Source: Allobosea sp. 117 (GTDB taxonomy: Bacteria > Pseudomonadota > Alphaproteobacteria > Rhizobiales > Xanthobacteraceae). Taken from it: DNA of 64,000 nt. Positions 9,757 through 20,063 of this stretch are shown piece by piece. Positions within the stretch are counted from its first letter, which is position 1. The number at the start of each line of letters is the position of its first letter. The translations under genes were made by a program, and so were the position numbers. Under the pieces are notes generated by a model. It was not told the origin of the DNA and searched no databases. It worked only from the letters and a program-made list of their open reading frames with translations. The stretch covers positions 62,001 to 126,000 of the forward strand of contig NZ_JNLC01000017.1 of NCBI RefSeq assembly GCF_000702305.1. The letters are read 5' to 3'.

Positions 9757-12186
9757 ATGGCTGCTCGTGTCCGGTCTATGAGTAAATTGGCTTCCGTCGT
9801 CGGCATTTGCATGTTGACGTTGGTCGCAGGGGGTGCCGGAACGATCGTCGCGCCGTCCAGCGCCGTAGCGCAGACCGCGAGCTCCATCGTGGTCGAAGGC
9901 AATCGCCGGGTCGATGCCGAGACCATCCGTTCCTATTTCCAGACGCAGCCGGGACAGCGGCTCGATGCCGCCAAGATCGACGAGGGGCTGAAGGCGCTCT
10001 ATGCGACCGGCCTGTTCTCCGATGTGCGCATCAGCAATCGCGGCGGGCGGATCGTCGTCACCGTCGTCGAGAACGAGGTCATCAACCGCGTCGCCTTCGA
10101 AGGCAACAAGAAGCTCAAGGACGAGGTCCTTGCCGGCGAGGTACAGTCGAAGCCGCGCGGGCCGTTCTCCAAGGCCACCGTGCAGGCCGACACCCAGCGC
10201 ATCATCGAGCTCTATCGTCGTGCCGGCCGCTATGACGTGCGCGTCGAGCCGAAGACCATCGACCGCGGCGAGGGTCGCATCGACCTCGTGTACGAGATCA
10301 ACGAAGGCGACAAGGTCGGCGTCTCCAAGATCGTGTTCGTCGGCAACAAGGTGTTCTCGGACTGGAAGCTGAGGGACCAGCTCACCACGACCGAGTCCAA
10401 CTGGCTGTCCTGGATCAAGAACACCGACATCTATGACGTCGACAAGATCAACGCGGATCAGGAGCTGCTGCGCCGCTTCTATCTGAAGAACGGCTATGCC
10501 GACTTCCGCATCGTGTCGGTTTCCGCCGATCTCGACCGGTCGACGGGCGGCTTCGTGCTGACCTATACGCTCGACGAGGGCCAGCAGTACAAGTTCGGCA
10601 AGATCGACCTCGTCTCGAACATCCGCGACGTCGATCCGTCCGAGATTCGTGCCGCTCTGCGCACCTATGAGGGGCAGGTCTACAACGCGGAGCTGGTCGA
10701 GAAGTCGGTCGAGAACGCCACCATCGAGATCTCCAAGCGCGGCTATGCCTTCGCGCAGGTGCGTCCGCGTGGCGACCGCAATTTCGAGACCCGCACCATT
10801 TCGATCATCTACGCCGTCGAGGAAGGCGCGCGCGTCTACATCGAGCGCATCGAGATCCGCGGCAACACCCGCACCCGCGACTGGGTTATCCGCCGCGAGT
10901 TCGATCTCGGCGAGGGCGACGCCTATAACCGCGTGCTGGTCGACCGCGCCGAGCGCCGGCTGCGCAATCTCGGCTACTTCAAGACCGTGAAGATCTCGAA
11001 CGAGCCGGGTTCAGCGCCCGACCGCATCGTCCTCGTCGTGGACGTCGAGGATCAGCCCACCGGCGAGTTCTCGGTGTCGGGCGGCTACTCGACGACCGAC
11101 GGCTTCATCGGCGAAGTGGCGGTGTCGGAGAAGAACTTCCTCGGCCGCGGCCAGTATGTCCGTCTCGCCGGCAAGCTCGGCGAGAACGTCGAGGGCGCGG
11201 ACTTCAGCTTCACCGAGCCCTATTTCCTCGACTATCGCGTCGCGGCCGGCTTCGATCTCTATTACCAGGCGAACTCGTCGACCTCGTACAGCCCGTACGA
11301 CACTGACCTCGCCGGCGGCACGCTGCGCCTCGCGCTTCCGCTGACCGATGAGCTGACGCTCGGCCTGCGCTACAGCCTGTATCGCAAGGAGATCTCGGTC
11401 ACCGAGGAGACGCTGGCGAACCAGGACGTGTCGTGGGCCATCCTGCAGGTCAACAACGACCCCGCCATCACCTCGGCGGTGGGTTACACGCTGACCTACA
11501 ACATGCTCGACAACAACATCGACCCGACCAGCGGCTATCTGCTCGAGTTCAAGCAGGACTTCGCCGGCCTCGGCGGCGACGTGAACTTCATGCGCTCGAC
11601 CTTCGACGCGCGCTGGTACTACCCGATCGTCGGCGACTTCGTGCTGATGCTGCGCGGCCAGGCCGGCAACGTGACGAGCTGGGGCGGCGAGGACCTGCGC
11701 ATCCTCGACAACTTCTACAAGGGCCCCGATCTCGTCCGCGGCTTCGAGCCGAACGGCATCGGTCCGCGCGACCTTGCCTCGGGCGGCAACGGCGAGTCCC
11801 CGGATGCGCTGGGCGGCACGCTCTACTGGGGCACGACGGCGGAAATCCAGTTCCCGCTTTCCTTCATGCCGAAGGAGATCGGTCTGAAGGCGGCGGTGTT
11901 CGCCGACGCCGGCTCGCTGTGGGACTACCAGGGCGCGACCACCTTCCCGGACATCGCCGGCTGGGACGACAACCTGGTGAACTGCGACAACATCAAGGGC
12001 TCGACGACCAAGGGCTACAACAATGTCTGCGTCGCCGACAGCGACAGCATCCGCTCCTCGGTCGGCGTGAGCCTGATCTGGCAGTCGCCCTTCGGCCCGC
12101 TCCGGTTCGACTATGCCTGGGCGCTGAGCAAGGAAGACTACGATCAGACGCAGGCCTTCCGCTTCAGCGGCGGCACCAAGTTCTGA
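9757..12186 (+). CDS. bamA: Outer membrane protein assembly factor BamA
   Basis: Central Omp85 component of the BAM complex, which inserts beta-barrel proteins into the outer membrane. The ATG at 9757 (809 residues) has GGTAAGG about 11 bases upstream; an ATG at 9778 is possible. A signal peptide is visible (hydrophobic LASVVGICMLTLVAGG, likely cut after AVA in PSSAVAQTA). Five POTRA domains follow (about residues 48-430), beginning SIVVEGNRRVDAETIRSYF, then a 16-strand barrel ending in the beta-signal FRFSGGTKF with a terminal Phe. No skp gene follows; lpxD is next, usual for alphaproteobacteria. Confidence 0.96.
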   Translation: MAARVRSMSKLASVVGICMLTLVAGGAGTIVAPSSAVAQTASSIVVEGNRRVDAETIRSYFQTQPGQRLDAAKIDEGLKALYATGLFSDVRISNRGGRIVVTVVENEVINRVAFEGNKKLKDEVLAGEVQSKPRGPFSKATVQADTQRIIELYRRAGRYDVRVEPKTIDRGEGRIDLVYEINEGDKVGVSKIVFVGNKVFSDWKLRDQLTTTESNWLSWIKNTDIYDVDKINADQELLRRFYLKNGYADFRIVSVSADLDRSTGGFVLTYTLDEGQQYKFGKIDLVSNIRDVDPSEIRAALRTYEGQVYNAELVEKSVENATIEISKRGYAFAQVRPRGDRNFETRTISIIYAVEEGARVYIERIEIRGNTRTRDWVIRREFDLGEGDAYNRVLVDRAERRLRNLGYFKTVKISNEPGSAPDRIVLVVDVEDQPTGEFSVSGGYSTTDGFIGEVAVSEKNFLGRGQYVRLAGKLGENVEGADFSFTEPYFLDYRVAAGFDLYYQANSSTSYSPYDTDLAGGTLRLALPLTDELTLGLRYSLYRKEISVTEETLANQDVSWAILQVNNDPAITSAVGYTLTYNMLDNNIDPTSGYLLEFKQDFAGLGGDVNFMRSTFDARWYYPIVGDFVLMLRGQAGNVTSWGGEDLRILDNFYKGPDLVRGFEPNGIGPRDLASGGNGESPDALGGTLYWGTTAEIQFPLSFMPKEIGLKAAVFADAGSLWDYQGATTFPDIAGWDDNLVNCDNIKGSTTKGYNNVCVADSDSIRSSVGVSLIWQSPFGPLRFDYAWALSKEDYDQTQAFRFSGGTKF

Positions 12187-12211
12187 TAATCTGCCGAACG
12201 TGATATCGGTG

Positions 12212-12237
12212 CGGCGGTCCGGTTCTCCGGGCCGCCG
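12212..12237 (+). terminator. Terminator-like hairpin after bamA
   Basis: CGGCGGTCCGG (12212-12222) pairs with CCGGGCCGCCG (12227-12237) with one G-U pair and a TTCT loop, followed by GTTCGTTTG. The T run is weak, so partial termination is likelier than full. Confidence 0.5.
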
Positions 12238-12376
12238 GTTCGTTTGAGCGCCATCGGAAGACCCACAGCGGGATCGACAGATCGGGCGATGCGGACTCGG
12301 CGTTGCGTGGAGGACGCGCCTCGCGGACACATTGCGGATTTCGCGGGGCATGTCTTTCGGGTCTGGCAACTGGTCT

Positions 12377-13468
12377 ATGAGCGATCCCTTCTTCACTTCC
12401 GCCCGCACGCCGCTTTCCGTGGCCGAGCTCTGCGCGCTGAGCGGCGGCACGGTCGCCGCGCGCTCGCGGCAGGAGGGGGTGGACGAGCGGTCGGTTACCG
12501 GCATCGCGCCCGTGGATCAGGCGGGCCCCGACGATCTGACCTTCCTGGAGACGGTGCGCCACGCGGCCGATCTTCGGGTGACGCGCGCCGGCGTCTGCTT
12601 CACGCTCGAGCGCTTCGCCGAATTGGCGCCCCCCACCACCACCGTCGTCATCGTCGCCAAGCCGCAGGCCGCCTTCGTCGCCGCGTCGCGGCGGCTCTAT
12701 GACGATCAACTCCGCCCGTCCTCCATCTTCGGCCATCACGGCGTCGCGGCCGGTGCCTTCGTCCATCCGCAGGCGCGGATCGAGGACGACGTCACCATCG
12801 ACCCCGGCGCGGTGGTCGGGCCGGGCGCGGAGATCGGCGCCGGTTCGGTGATCGCCGCCGGCGCGGTGATCGGGCCGCATGTCCGCATCGGCCGCGGCTG
12901 CTCGATCGGCCCGGGCGCCAGCGTGATCCATGCGCTGCTCGGCGACCGCGTGATCGTCCATCCCGGCGCGCGCATCGGGCAGGACGGCTTCGGCTATCTC
13001 GGTGGCGCGCGCGGTCACGCCAAGATCCCTCAGGTCGGGCGGGTGATCCTGCAGGACGACGTCGAGATCGGCGCCGGCACCACGATCGACCGCGGCGGCA
13101 TCCGCGACACGGTGATCGGCGAGGGCACGAAGATCGACAATCTCGTGCAGATCGCCCACAACGTCGTTATCGGTCGCCATTGCATCGTGGTATCGCAGAC
13201 CGGAATCGCGGGGAGCGCGAGGCTCGGCGATTTCGTGATGCTGGGAGGTCAGGTCGGGGTGATCGGTCACGTCGAGATCGGCGACGGCGCCCAGATCGCG
13301 GCAACGAGCAATGTGAAGGACAATGTGCCGCCGGGCGTGCAATGGGGCGGCTCGCCGGCCAAGCCGATGCGCGAATGGTTTCGCGAGGTCATGGCGCTGC
13401 AGCGCCTCGGCCGCGGCGAATCCGTCGGCGGCACGGGCATGAAGCAGGAAGGGCGTGAAGCGGAATGA
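12377..13468 (+). CDS. lpxD: UDP-3-O-(3-hydroxyacyl)glucosamine N-acyltransferase
   Basis: Third step of lipid A synthesis: adds the N-linked hydroxyacyl chain. It has 363 residues. The N-terminal uridine-binding domain (about 1-110, with DLTFLE) is followed by a left-handed beta-helix of hexapeptide repeats. The active-site histidine lies in [12 protein letters not shown], and the C-terminal helix begins [18 protein letters not shown]. The ATG at 12377 starts [15 protein letters not shown]; no good ribosome binding site is visible. The stop overlaps the fabZ start by ATGA, indicating translational coupling. Confidence 0.96.
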   Translation: MSDPFFTSARTPLSVAELCALSGGTVAARSRQEGVDERSVTGIAPVDQAGPDDLTFLETVRHAADLRVTRAGVCFTLERFAELAPPTTTVVIVAKPQAAFVAASRRLYDDQLRPSSIFGHHGVAAGAFVHPQARIEDDVTIDPGAVVGPGAEIGAGSVIAAGAVIGPHVRIGRGCSIGPGASVIHALLGDRVIVHPGARIGQDGFGYLGGARGHAKIPQVGRVILQDDVEIGAGTTIDRGGIRDTVIGEGTKIDNLVQIAHNVVIGRHCIVVSQTGIAGSARLGDFVMLGGQVGVIGHVEIGDGAQIAATSNVKDNVPPGVQWGGSPAKPMREWFREVMALQRLGRGESVGGTGMKQEGREAE

Positions 13469-13947
13469 GCGAGCCGGCGGTGGCCACCCTAGGGACGGCC
13501 GACATCCTGAAAGTTCTCGCGGCGCTGCCGCATCGCTATCCGTTCCTGATGATCGATCGCATCGTCGATATCGAGGGCGACAAGCGGGCGGTTGGCATCA
13601 AGAACGTCACCTATAACGAGCCGCATTTCCAGGGCCACTTCCCGGAGAATCCGGTGATGCCCGGCGTGCTCATCCTCGAGGGCATGGTGCAGACCGCCGG
13701 TGCCATCTCGCTGCTCAACCGCGGGCAGGAGGACGGCAAGCGGACGGTGGTTTACTTCACCACCATCGACAAGGCGAAATTCCGCCGGCCGGTGCTGCCG
13801 GGCGACGTGCTCGAATATCACATGACGCAGATCAGCAAGCGGCGGAACATCTCCTGGTTCCGCGGCGAGGCACTCGTGGCAGGCCAACTGGTCGCTGAAG
13901 CCGAGGTCAGCGCCATGGTCGCGCGGAGTGACATTCATGCTGGATAG
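13465..13947 (+). CDS. fabZ: 3-hydroxyacyl-[acyl-carrier-protein] dehydratase
   Basis: Hot-dog-fold dehydratase of type II fatty acid synthesis, competing with LpxA/LpxD for 3-hydroxyacyl-ACP. It has 160 residues. [11 protein letters not shown] and [17 protein letters not shown] contain the catalytic His and Glu; the C-terminus carries AEVSAMVA. The start overlaps lpxD by four bases and the end overlaps lpxA by 11 bases. Confidence 0.97.
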   Translation: MSEPAVATLGTADILKVLAALPHRYPFLMIDRIVDIEGDKRAVGIKNVTYNEPHFQGHFPENPVMPGVLILEGMVQTAGAISLLNRGQEDGKRTVVYFTTIDKAKFRRPVLPGDVLEYHMTQISKRRNISWFRGEALVAGQLVAEAEVSAMVARSDIHAG

Positions 13948-14770
13948 TTCCCCGCGCATCGATCCGACCGCCCGCATCGCCGACGGCGCCGTACTGGGCG
14001 CGAATGTCGAGATCGGCCCGTTCTGCACCGTGGGCCCCGACGTGGTGCTCGGCGACGATGTGAAGCTCATCTCGCACGTTGCGGTGACTGGGCACACGAC
14101 GATCGGCGCCGGCACCGTGGTGCATGCCTTCGCCGTCCTCGGCTCGCCGCCGCAGTCGGTGCATTACAAGGGCGAGCCCAGCCGGCTGCTGATCGGGCGC
14201 AACTGCACCATACGCGAGCACGTCACCATGAATGTCGGCACCGCCGGCGGTCATATGGAGACGGTGGTCGGCGACAATGGGTTCTTCATGGTCGGCTGCC
14301 ATGTCGCGCATGACTGCGTGGTCGGCGCGCGTGCGGTGTTCGCCAATAATGCGACGCTCGCCGGCCATGTCACGGTGGGCGAGAACGTGTTCATCGGCGG
14401 TCTCGCGGCGGTCCACCAGTTCACCCGCATCGGCGAGGGCGCGATGATCGGCGGCATGTGCGGCGTGCACTTCGACATCATCCCGTTCGGCCTGATGATG
14501 GAAGGCCATCCGGGCCTGCGCTCGCTCAACTACACCGGGCTGAAGCGGCGCGGCCTGTCGCTGGAGCAGCGCCGCCAGTTGCAGGGCGCCTATCGTGAAT
14601 TGTTCTACGGCGCCGGCACGCTCGCCCAGCGCACCGACCGCGTGGCCGAGCGCTTCGGCGACGAGGCCAATGTCATGAAGATCGTCGATTTCGTCCGCAG
14701 TGCCGGTAAGCGCCGCCTCACCGTTCCCGCAGATGCCGACGAACATGGCACAGAGCAGCAGGTCGCCTGA
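13937..14770 (+). CDS. lpxA: UDP-N-acetylglucosamine O-acyltransferase
   Basis: First step of lipid A synthesis. The ATG at 13937 gives 277 residues and overlaps fabZ; the in-frame GTG at 13928 would add three. Hexapeptide-repeat beta-helix from [14 protein letters not shown] onward; the catalytic His is in [12 protein letters not shown] (near residue 120), and [19 protein letters not shown] leads into the C-terminal helical domain. The 3' end overlaps the start of lpxI. Confidence 0.97.
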   Translation: MLDSSPRIDPTARIADGAVLGANVEIGPFCTVGPDVVLGDDVKLISHVAVTGHTTIGAGTVVHAFAVLGSPPQSVHYKGEPSRLLIGRNCTIREHVTMNVGTAGGHMETVVGDNGFFMVGCHVAHDCVVGARAVFANNATLAGHVTVGENVFIGGLAAVHQFTRIGEGAMIGGMCGVHFDIIPFGLMMEGHPGLRSLNYTGLKRRGLSLEQRRQLQGAYRELFYGAGTLAQRTDRVAERFGDEANVMKIVDFVRSAGKRRLTVPADADEHGTEQQVA

Positions 14771-15656
14771 ACTCGGGCAGCCTGACGGCATTCCCGCCGC
14801 GGAGCCGGGGAGCGAGCCGCTCGCCATCATCTGCGGCGGCGGCTCGTTTCCCGAGGCGGTGGCCCGGCAGGTGCGCCTCTCGGGCCGCGAGGTGGTGCTG
14901 TTCCTGCTCCGCGGCTTCGCGGATCCGGCCCTCGAGGCGTGGCCGCATGTGTGGGTGGGCATCGGCAGGTTCGGGCAGTTGCAGGCCGAGCTGCGCCGTC
15001 GCCATTGCCGCAACGTGGTGATCATTGGCACCGTGCTGCGCCCGCGCGTGCGCGATATTCGCTTCGACTGGGGCGCTATTCGGCTCCTGCCGCGCGTGCT
15101 GCGGCTGTTCCGCGGCGGTGACGATCATCTGCTCTCGGGCCTCGGGCGACTGTTCGAGGAGCATGGCTTCCGCCTACTGGGGGCGCACGAAGTCGCACCC
15201 GATATTCTGGCCCCGCGGGGCGTGCTCGGCGGCGTCGCGCCGACCGGCGACGAGCAGGCGGACATCGCCGTCGGCGTCAGGGCGCTCACGGCGCTCGGGC
15301 CTCTCGACATCGGGCAGGGCGTGGTGGTGATGAACGGCCATGTCGTGGCGGTCGAGGCGGCGGAGGGAACGGACCTCATGCTGGCGCGCTGCGCCGAGCT
15401 GCGCCGGCTCGGCCGCATCAAGACGCCGGCGCGCTGTGGCGTCCTCGTCAAGCTGCCCAAGATCGGGCAGGACCGGCGGCTTGACCTGCCTTCGCTGGGT
15501 CCGCGCACGGTGGAAGGCGCGCACGCGGCCGGGCTCGCCGGCATCGCGGTGGAGGCGGGCGGCGTCATCGTGAGCGACCTTTCGGCACTGGTCGCCGCTG
15601 CCGATGCGGCCGGCATCTTCATCTTCGGCGTCGAGCCGGGCGGCGTGACGGCATGA
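14745..15656 (+). CDS. lpxI: UDP-2,3-diacylglucosamine pyrophosphatase LpxI
   Basis: Hydrolyses UDP-2,3-diacylglucosamine to lipid X plus UMP; the alphaproteobacterial substitute for LpxH (DUF1009 family). Conserved features are LAIICGGGSFPEAVARQV near the N-terminus and GVLVKLPKIGQDRRLDLPSLG followed by T in the C-terminal domain. The start is uncertain: ATG 14745 gives 303 residues and ATG 14733 gives 307; both add about 24-28 residues before the conserved core. Lying between lpxA and lpxB supports the assignment. The end overlaps lpxB by ATGA. Confidence 0.93.
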   Translation: MAQSSRSPELGQPDGIPAAEPGSEPLAIICGGGSFPEAVARQVRLSGREVVLFLLRGFADPALEAWPHVWVGIGRFGQLQAELRRRHCRNVVIIGTVLRPRVRDIRFDWGAIRLLPRVLRLFRGGDDHLLSGLGRLFEEHGFRLLGAHEVAPDILAPRGVLGGVAPTGDEQADIAVGVRALTALGPLDIGQGVVVMNGHVVAVEAAEGTDLMLARCAELRRLGRIKTPARCGVLVKLPKIGQDRRLDLPSLGPRTVEGAHAAGLAGIAVEAGGVIVSDLSALVAAADAAGIFIFGVEPGGVTA

Positions 15657-16831
15657 ACGCCGAGGCGGCCCGTTCGCTCGATGTCTTCGTGGTGGCCGGC
15701 GAGGAATCGGGCGACGCGCTCGCCGCCGGGATGATGCGCAAGATCGCCGCGCGGGCCGGCGGGGAGGTGCGTTTCCGGGGCGTCGGCGGCCCACGCATGC
15801 AGGCGGCCGGGCTGGCCAGCCTGTTTCCCATGGACGACATCACCGCTATGGGCTTCGCGCAGGTGATCGCCGGCCTGCCGCGCATCCTCGATCGCATGCG
15901 CCGCACGGTCGAGGCGATCCTCGCTGCGCCGCCGGACGTGCTGGTGCTGGTCGACTCGCCGGATTTCACCCACCGCGTGGCGAAACGCGTGCGGGCGAGG
16001 CTGCCGGACCTTCCTATCGTGAAATATGTCGCCCCGACCGTCTGGGTCTGGCGCGAGGGGCGGGCGCGGGCGATGGCGCCGCATGTCGATCACGTGCTGG
16101 CGCTGCTGCCCTTCGAGCCCGAGGTGATGGCCCGGCTCGGCGGGCCACCGACCACCTATGTCGGCCATCCGCTGCTCGGCGCGATCCCGGAGTTGCGCCC
16201 GGACGAGGTGTCGGCCGCGCGCCGCGCCGCGGAGCCGCCGGTGCTGCTCGCCCTGCCGGGCAGCCGCCGCGCCGAACTGGCGCGGCTCGGCGAGCTGTTC
16301 GGCCATGTGCTGGGACTGCTCAAGGAGAGCGGCCAGGACTTCGAGCTGGTGCTTCCCACGCTGCCGCGACGCGAGGCGGAGGTACGCGCGCTGGCCGCCG
16401 GCTGGCCGGTGAAGCCGCACATCGTCGTCGACGAGGCGGAGAAGCGCGCCGCCTTCCGTTCCGCCCGCGCGGCGCTGGCGGCGTCCGGCACGGTGACGCT
16501 GGAGCTCGCGCTCGCCCATGTGCCGATGGTCGCGGCCTATCGCGTGCCGACGCTCGAAGGATGGATCGCGCCCTACCTTTTGAAGGTGCCGACCGCCATC
16601 CTGCCGAACATCATCCTGAACGAGCAGGTGGTGCCGGAATATCTGCAGTGGCACATCGATCCGCCGCGCATGGCGGCCGATCTTCGCGCCATTATCGCGG
16701 AGGGTCCGCAGCGGCAGGCCCAGCTCGACGCCTTCGCGCGGCTCGACGCGATCCTCGGCGTCGATGGGGAGCCGCCGGACCACAGGGCGGCCTCGATCGT
16801 GCTCGACCTCGCCGCGCGCGGGCGCATATGA
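15653..16831 (+). CDS. lpxB: Lipid-A-disaccharide synthase
   Basis: GT19 glycosyltransferase that joins lipid X to UDP-2,3-diacylglucosamine, giving the lipid A disaccharide. It has 392 residues. VVAGEESGDALAAGMM is the N-terminal motif; FRGVGGPRMQAAGL, VAPTVWVWREGRA and LPGSRRAELARL are family landmarks. It overlaps lpxI by four bases and ends the lipid A gene run; a bidirectional terminator shared with convergent gltA follows at once. Confidence 0.96.
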   Translation: MNAEAARSLDVFVVAGEESGDALAAGMMRKIAARAGGEVRFRGVGGPRMQAAGLASLFPMDDITAMGFAQVIAGLPRILDRMRRTVEAILAAPPDVLVLVDSPDFTHRVAKRVRARLPDLPIVKYVAPTVWVWREGRARAMAPHVDHVLALLPFEPEVMARLGGPPTTYVGHPLLGAIPELRPDEVSAARRAAEPPVLLALPGSRRAELARLGELFGHVLGLLKESGQDFELVLPTLPRREAEVRALAAGWPVKPHIVVDEAEKRAAFRSARAALAASGTVTLELALAHVPMVAAYRVPTLEGWIAPYLLKVPTAILPNIILNEQVVPEYLQWHIDPPRMAADLRAIIAEGPQRQAQLDAFARLDAILGVDGEPPDHRAASIVLDLAARGRI

Positions 16832-16832
16832 A

Positions 16833-16866
16833 AAATCCCCGGCGCGGACCGGGGATTTCCTTCTTT
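16833..16866. terminator. Bidirectional terminator between lpxB and gltA
   Basis: AAATCCCCGG (16833-16842) pairs with CCGGGGATTT (16849-16858). On the + strand TCCTTCTTTTC continues the T-rich side; on the - strand the stem is followed by a run of T, suiting gltA. It starts two bases after the lpxB stop. Confidence 0.85.
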
Positions 16867-16898
16867 TCGAGATCGAGCCGCTTCGGAGCGGCGCCGCG

Positions 16899-18206
16899 TC
16901 ACTTGCGGCGGGCGATCGGCACGTAGTCGCGCTCGGTGGCGCCGGTGTAGAGCTGGCGCGGGCGGCCGATGCGCTGGCCGGGATCCTCGATCATCTCCTT
17001 CCACTGGCCGATCCAGCCGACGGTGCGAGCGACGGCGAACAGCACGGTGAACATGGAGGTCGGGAAGCCCAGCGCCCGCAGCGTGATGCCGGAATAGAAG
17101 TCGATGTTCGGGTAGAGCTTGCGGTCGACGAAATACTCGTCCTGCAGCGCGATGCGCTCCAGCTCCACGGCGATATCGAGCAGCGGATCGTCCTTGATGC
17201 CGAGCTCGCCGAGCACCTCGTGGCAGGTCTTCTGCATGATCTTGGCGCGCGGATCGTAGTTCTTGTAGACCCGGTGACCAAAGCCCATGAGCCGGAACGG
17301 GTCGTTCTTGTCCTTGGCGCGCTTGATGAATTCGGGAATGCGGTCGACCGAGCCGATCTCGCCGAGCATCTTCAGCGCGGCCTCGTTGGCGCCGCCATGG
17401 GCCGGGCCCCAGAGGCAGGCGATACCGGCGGCGATACAGGCGAAGGGGTTGGCGCCGGAGGAGCCGGCGAGGCGTACCGTCGAGGTCGAGGCGTTCTGCT
17501 CGTGATCCGCATGCAGGGTGAAGATGCGGTCGATGGCGCGCGCAAGAACCGGATTGGCCTTGTAGGTCTCGCACGGCACCGAGAAGCACATGCGTAGGAA
17601 GTTCGAGGCGTAGTCGAGGTCGTTCTGCGGGTACACGAAGGGCTGGCCGATGGTGTATTTGTAGGCCATCGCCGCCAGCGTCGGCATCTTCGCGATCATG
17701 CGGATCGAGGCGATCATCCGCTGCTGCGGGTCGGAGATATCCGTGCTGTCGTGGTAGAAGGCCGACAGGGCGCCGACCGAGGCGACCATGACCGCCATCG
17801 GGTGCGCGTCGCGGCGGAAGCCGTGGAAGAACCGGCTCATCTGCTCGTGCACCATGGTGTGGCGCGTGACGCGGAAATCGAAATCCGCCTTCTGGGCGGC
17901 GGTCGGCAGCTCCCCGTAGAGCAGCAGGTAGCAGGTCTCGAGGAAGTCGCCGTTCTCGGCGAGCTGCTCGATCGGATAGCCGCGATAGAGCAGCACGCCG
18001 GCATCGCCGTCGATATAGGTGATCTGGCTCTCGCAGCTCGCCGTCGAGGTGAAGCCGGGATCGTAGGTGAACATCCCGGTCTGCCCGTAGAGCTTGCCGA
18101 TATCGATGACGTCGGGGCCGATGGTGCCCGCCATCACCGGGAGGTCCCAGCTCTCATTGCCAATCGTCAAGGTCGCGGATTTCGATGCCTTTGAAATGGC
18201 GTCCAT
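16899..18206 (-). CDS. gltA: Citrate synthase (type II)
   Basis: Condenses acetyl-CoA and oxaloacetate, the entry to the TCA cycle. It has 435 residues, typical of the hexameric type. The ATG (complement of 18204-18206) is preceded by [33 protein letters not shown] is a classic signature, the catalytic-site region [11 protein letters not shown] carries His and Asp-side residues, and [13 protein letters not shown] holds the oxaloacetate-binding His/Arg. The C-terminus ends PIARRK. Convergent with lpxB. The 263-base gap upstream, towards gltX, shows no gene. Confidence 0.97.
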   Translation of the reverse strand: MDAISKASKSATLTIGNESWDLPVMAGTIGPDVIDIGKLYGQTGMFTYDPGFTSTASCESQITYIDGDAGVLLYRGYPIEQLAENGDFLETCYLLLYGELPTAAQKADFDFRVTRHTMVHEQMSRFFHGFRRDAHPMAVMVASVGALSAFYHDSTDISDPQQRMIASIRMIAKMPTLAAMAYKYTIGQPFVYPQNDLDYASNFLRMCFSVPCETYKANPVLARAIDRIFTLHADHEQNASTSTVRLAGSSGANPFACIAAGIACLWGPAHGGANEAALKMLGEIGSVDRIPEFIKRAKDKNDPFRLMGFGHRVYKNYDPRAKIMQKTCHEVLGELGIKDDPLLDIAVELERIALQDEYFVDRKLYPNIDFYSGITLRALGFPTSMFTVLFAVARTVGWIGQWKEMIEDPGQRIGRPRQLYTGATERDYVPIARRK

Positions 18207-18469
18207 GCTGGATCTCCCTGAAGCCCACTGAAACCGATCAAACAAAGCGCGCGAAACTGCCGAAACCGGCAAAGCCGCACATCGTGGCCATGTTCAAGCC
18301 GCTCTTTCGCGTTCGAGGCCTGCCCCCCGGTTAGGCCGAACAGGAAAGTCCTAATCCTTTCGCTACCCGCTCGCAAGCGCAGCGAACAGGGTATCTCGAT
18401 GCCGGTCAAGCGTCAGGCAGAATGCCGGATTCCGGCCTTCGCACACGCACAAAATCCGACGACGGAGCG

Positions 18470-19906
18470 TCAGCCGAAGGCCGGGATGCCGGTCTGGTCC
18501 GCGAGCCTCGCGAGGCTCTCATCCTTGCCCAACACGACGAGCACGTCAAAGATACCGGGGGAGGTTGTCTTGCCGGTGACAGCGGCGCGGAGCGGCTGGG
18601 CGATGGCGCCGAGCTTGACGCCGGCGGCCTCGGAAACCGCGCGCACCGCACCCTCGATCGCCGGTGCCGACCAGTCGTCGAGCCCGGCCAGTGCCTCGGC
18701 CGTTTTGCCAAGCAGGGCACGGGCCTCGTCGGTGAGCAGGGCCTGCGCCTTGGGCTCGATGGCGAGCGGGCGGTCCTCGATGATGTAGGCGGCGCTGTCG
18801 ATGAGCTCGATCAGCGTCTTGGCGCGCTCCTTGAGGCCTGGCATGGCGGCGAGAAGCTGGTCGCGCTTGAACGGCGTGAGCCGGTCGGCGATCTCCGCGC
18901 CGTTCGGCAGGTGCGGCAGCAGCGCGTCGATGGCCTGCATCAGCTCGGCATCCGGCGTCGCGCGCATATAGATGCCGTTCAGGTTCTCGAGCTTGGCGAA
19001 GTCGAAGCGCGCGGCCGAGCGGCCGACCCGGTCGAGATCGAACAGGGAGCTCATCTCCTCGGTCGAGAAGATCTCCTGGTCGCCATGGCTCCAGCCGAGA
19101 CGCACCAGATAGTTGCGCAGCGCCGCCGGCAGATAGCCCATGGCGCGATAGGCATCGACACCGAGCGCGCCATGGCGCTTCGAGAGCTTGGCGCCGTCCG
19201 GCCCGTGGATGAGCGGGATATGCGCCATCTTCGGCACCTGCCAGCTAAGCGCATGGTAGATCTGCGTCTGGCGCGCGGCATTGGTGAGGTGGTCATCGCC
19301 GCGGATGATGTTGGTGACGCCCATGTCGTGGTCGTCGACCACCACCGACAGCATGTAGGTCGGGGTGCCGTCGGAGCGCAGCAGCACGAGGTCGTCGAGC
19401 TCCTTGTTCTGGAACACGACGCGGCCCTGCACGAGGTCGTCAATCACCGTCTCGCCCTCGGTGGGCGCCTTCAGGCGGATGGCGGGCCTGGCGCCGGCGG
19501 GCGCCTCGGACGGGTCGCGGTCGCGCCAGCGGCCGTCATAGCGCGGCGCGCGGCCTTCCTTGCGGGCGGTCTCGCGCATCTCCTCCAGCTCCGCGGCGGT
19601 GGCGTAGCACGGATAGGCGTGACCCTTGGCGAGCATCTCCTCGACCGCCTCGCGGTGCCGCGCGGCGCGGGCGAACTGGTAGACGACGTCGCCCGACCAG
19701 TCGATGCCGAGCCAGGTGAGCCCGTCGATGATCGCCTCGATCGCCTCCGGGGTGGAGCGCTGCCGGTCGGTGTCCTCGATGCGCAGCAGCATCTGTCCGC
19801 CCTTGGCGCGGGCGTAGAGCCAGTTGAACAGCGCGGTGCGCGCGCCCCCGATATGCAGGAAGCCGGTCGGGGAGGGGGCGAAGCGTGTAATCACGGTCTC
19901 GGACAT
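18470..19906 (-). CDS. gltX: Glutamyl-tRNA synthetase
   Basis: Charges tRNA-Glu; bacteria lacking GlnRS also use it to mischarge tRNA-Gln, but that cannot be judged here. It has 478 residues from the ATG at 19906; an upstream in-frame GTG (19918) is less likely. The class I HIGH-type motif is in [20 protein letters not shown] and the KMSKS-type motif is KLSKRHG (near residue 245). The C-terminal anticodon-binding helical domain is complete. Divergent from comEC across about 157 bases. Confidence 0.96.
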   Translation of the reverse strand: MSETVITRFAPSPTGFLHIGGARTALFNWLYARAKGGQMLLRIEDTDRQRSTPEAIEAIIDGLTWLGIDWSGDVVYQFARAARHREAVEEMLAKGHAYPCYATAAELEEMRETARKEGRAPRYDGRWRDRDPSEAPAGARPAIRLKAPTEGETVIDDLVQGRVVFQNKELDDLVLLRSDGTPTYMLSVVVDDHDMGVTNIIRGDDHLTNAARQTQIYHALSWQVPKMAHIPLIHGPDGAKLSKRHGALGVDAYRAMGYLPAALRNYLVRLGWSHGDQEIFSTEEMSSLFDLDRVGRSAARFDFAKLENLNGIYMRATPDAELMQAIDALLPHLPNGAEIADRLTPFKRDQLLAAMPGLKERAKTLIELIDSAAYIIEDRPLAIEPKAQALLTDEARALLGKTAEALAGLDDWSAPAIEGAVRAVSEAAGVKLGAIAQPLRAAVTGKTTSPGIFDVLVVLGKDESLARLADQTGIPAFG

Positions 19907-20063
19907 CGGCGGTCTCACGGCGCGGAAGGGCTGGCCTCGCGCGCGGCCTCATGCATGGCGGGCGGGAGCGGAGCGTGTAGCATAGGCGGGAGAAGGGGAA
20001 AACAAGCACGCCGCGACGCGGTCCCGGAGCGGGCCGGACAGCGGCGAGGTCGGGGCGAGAGCG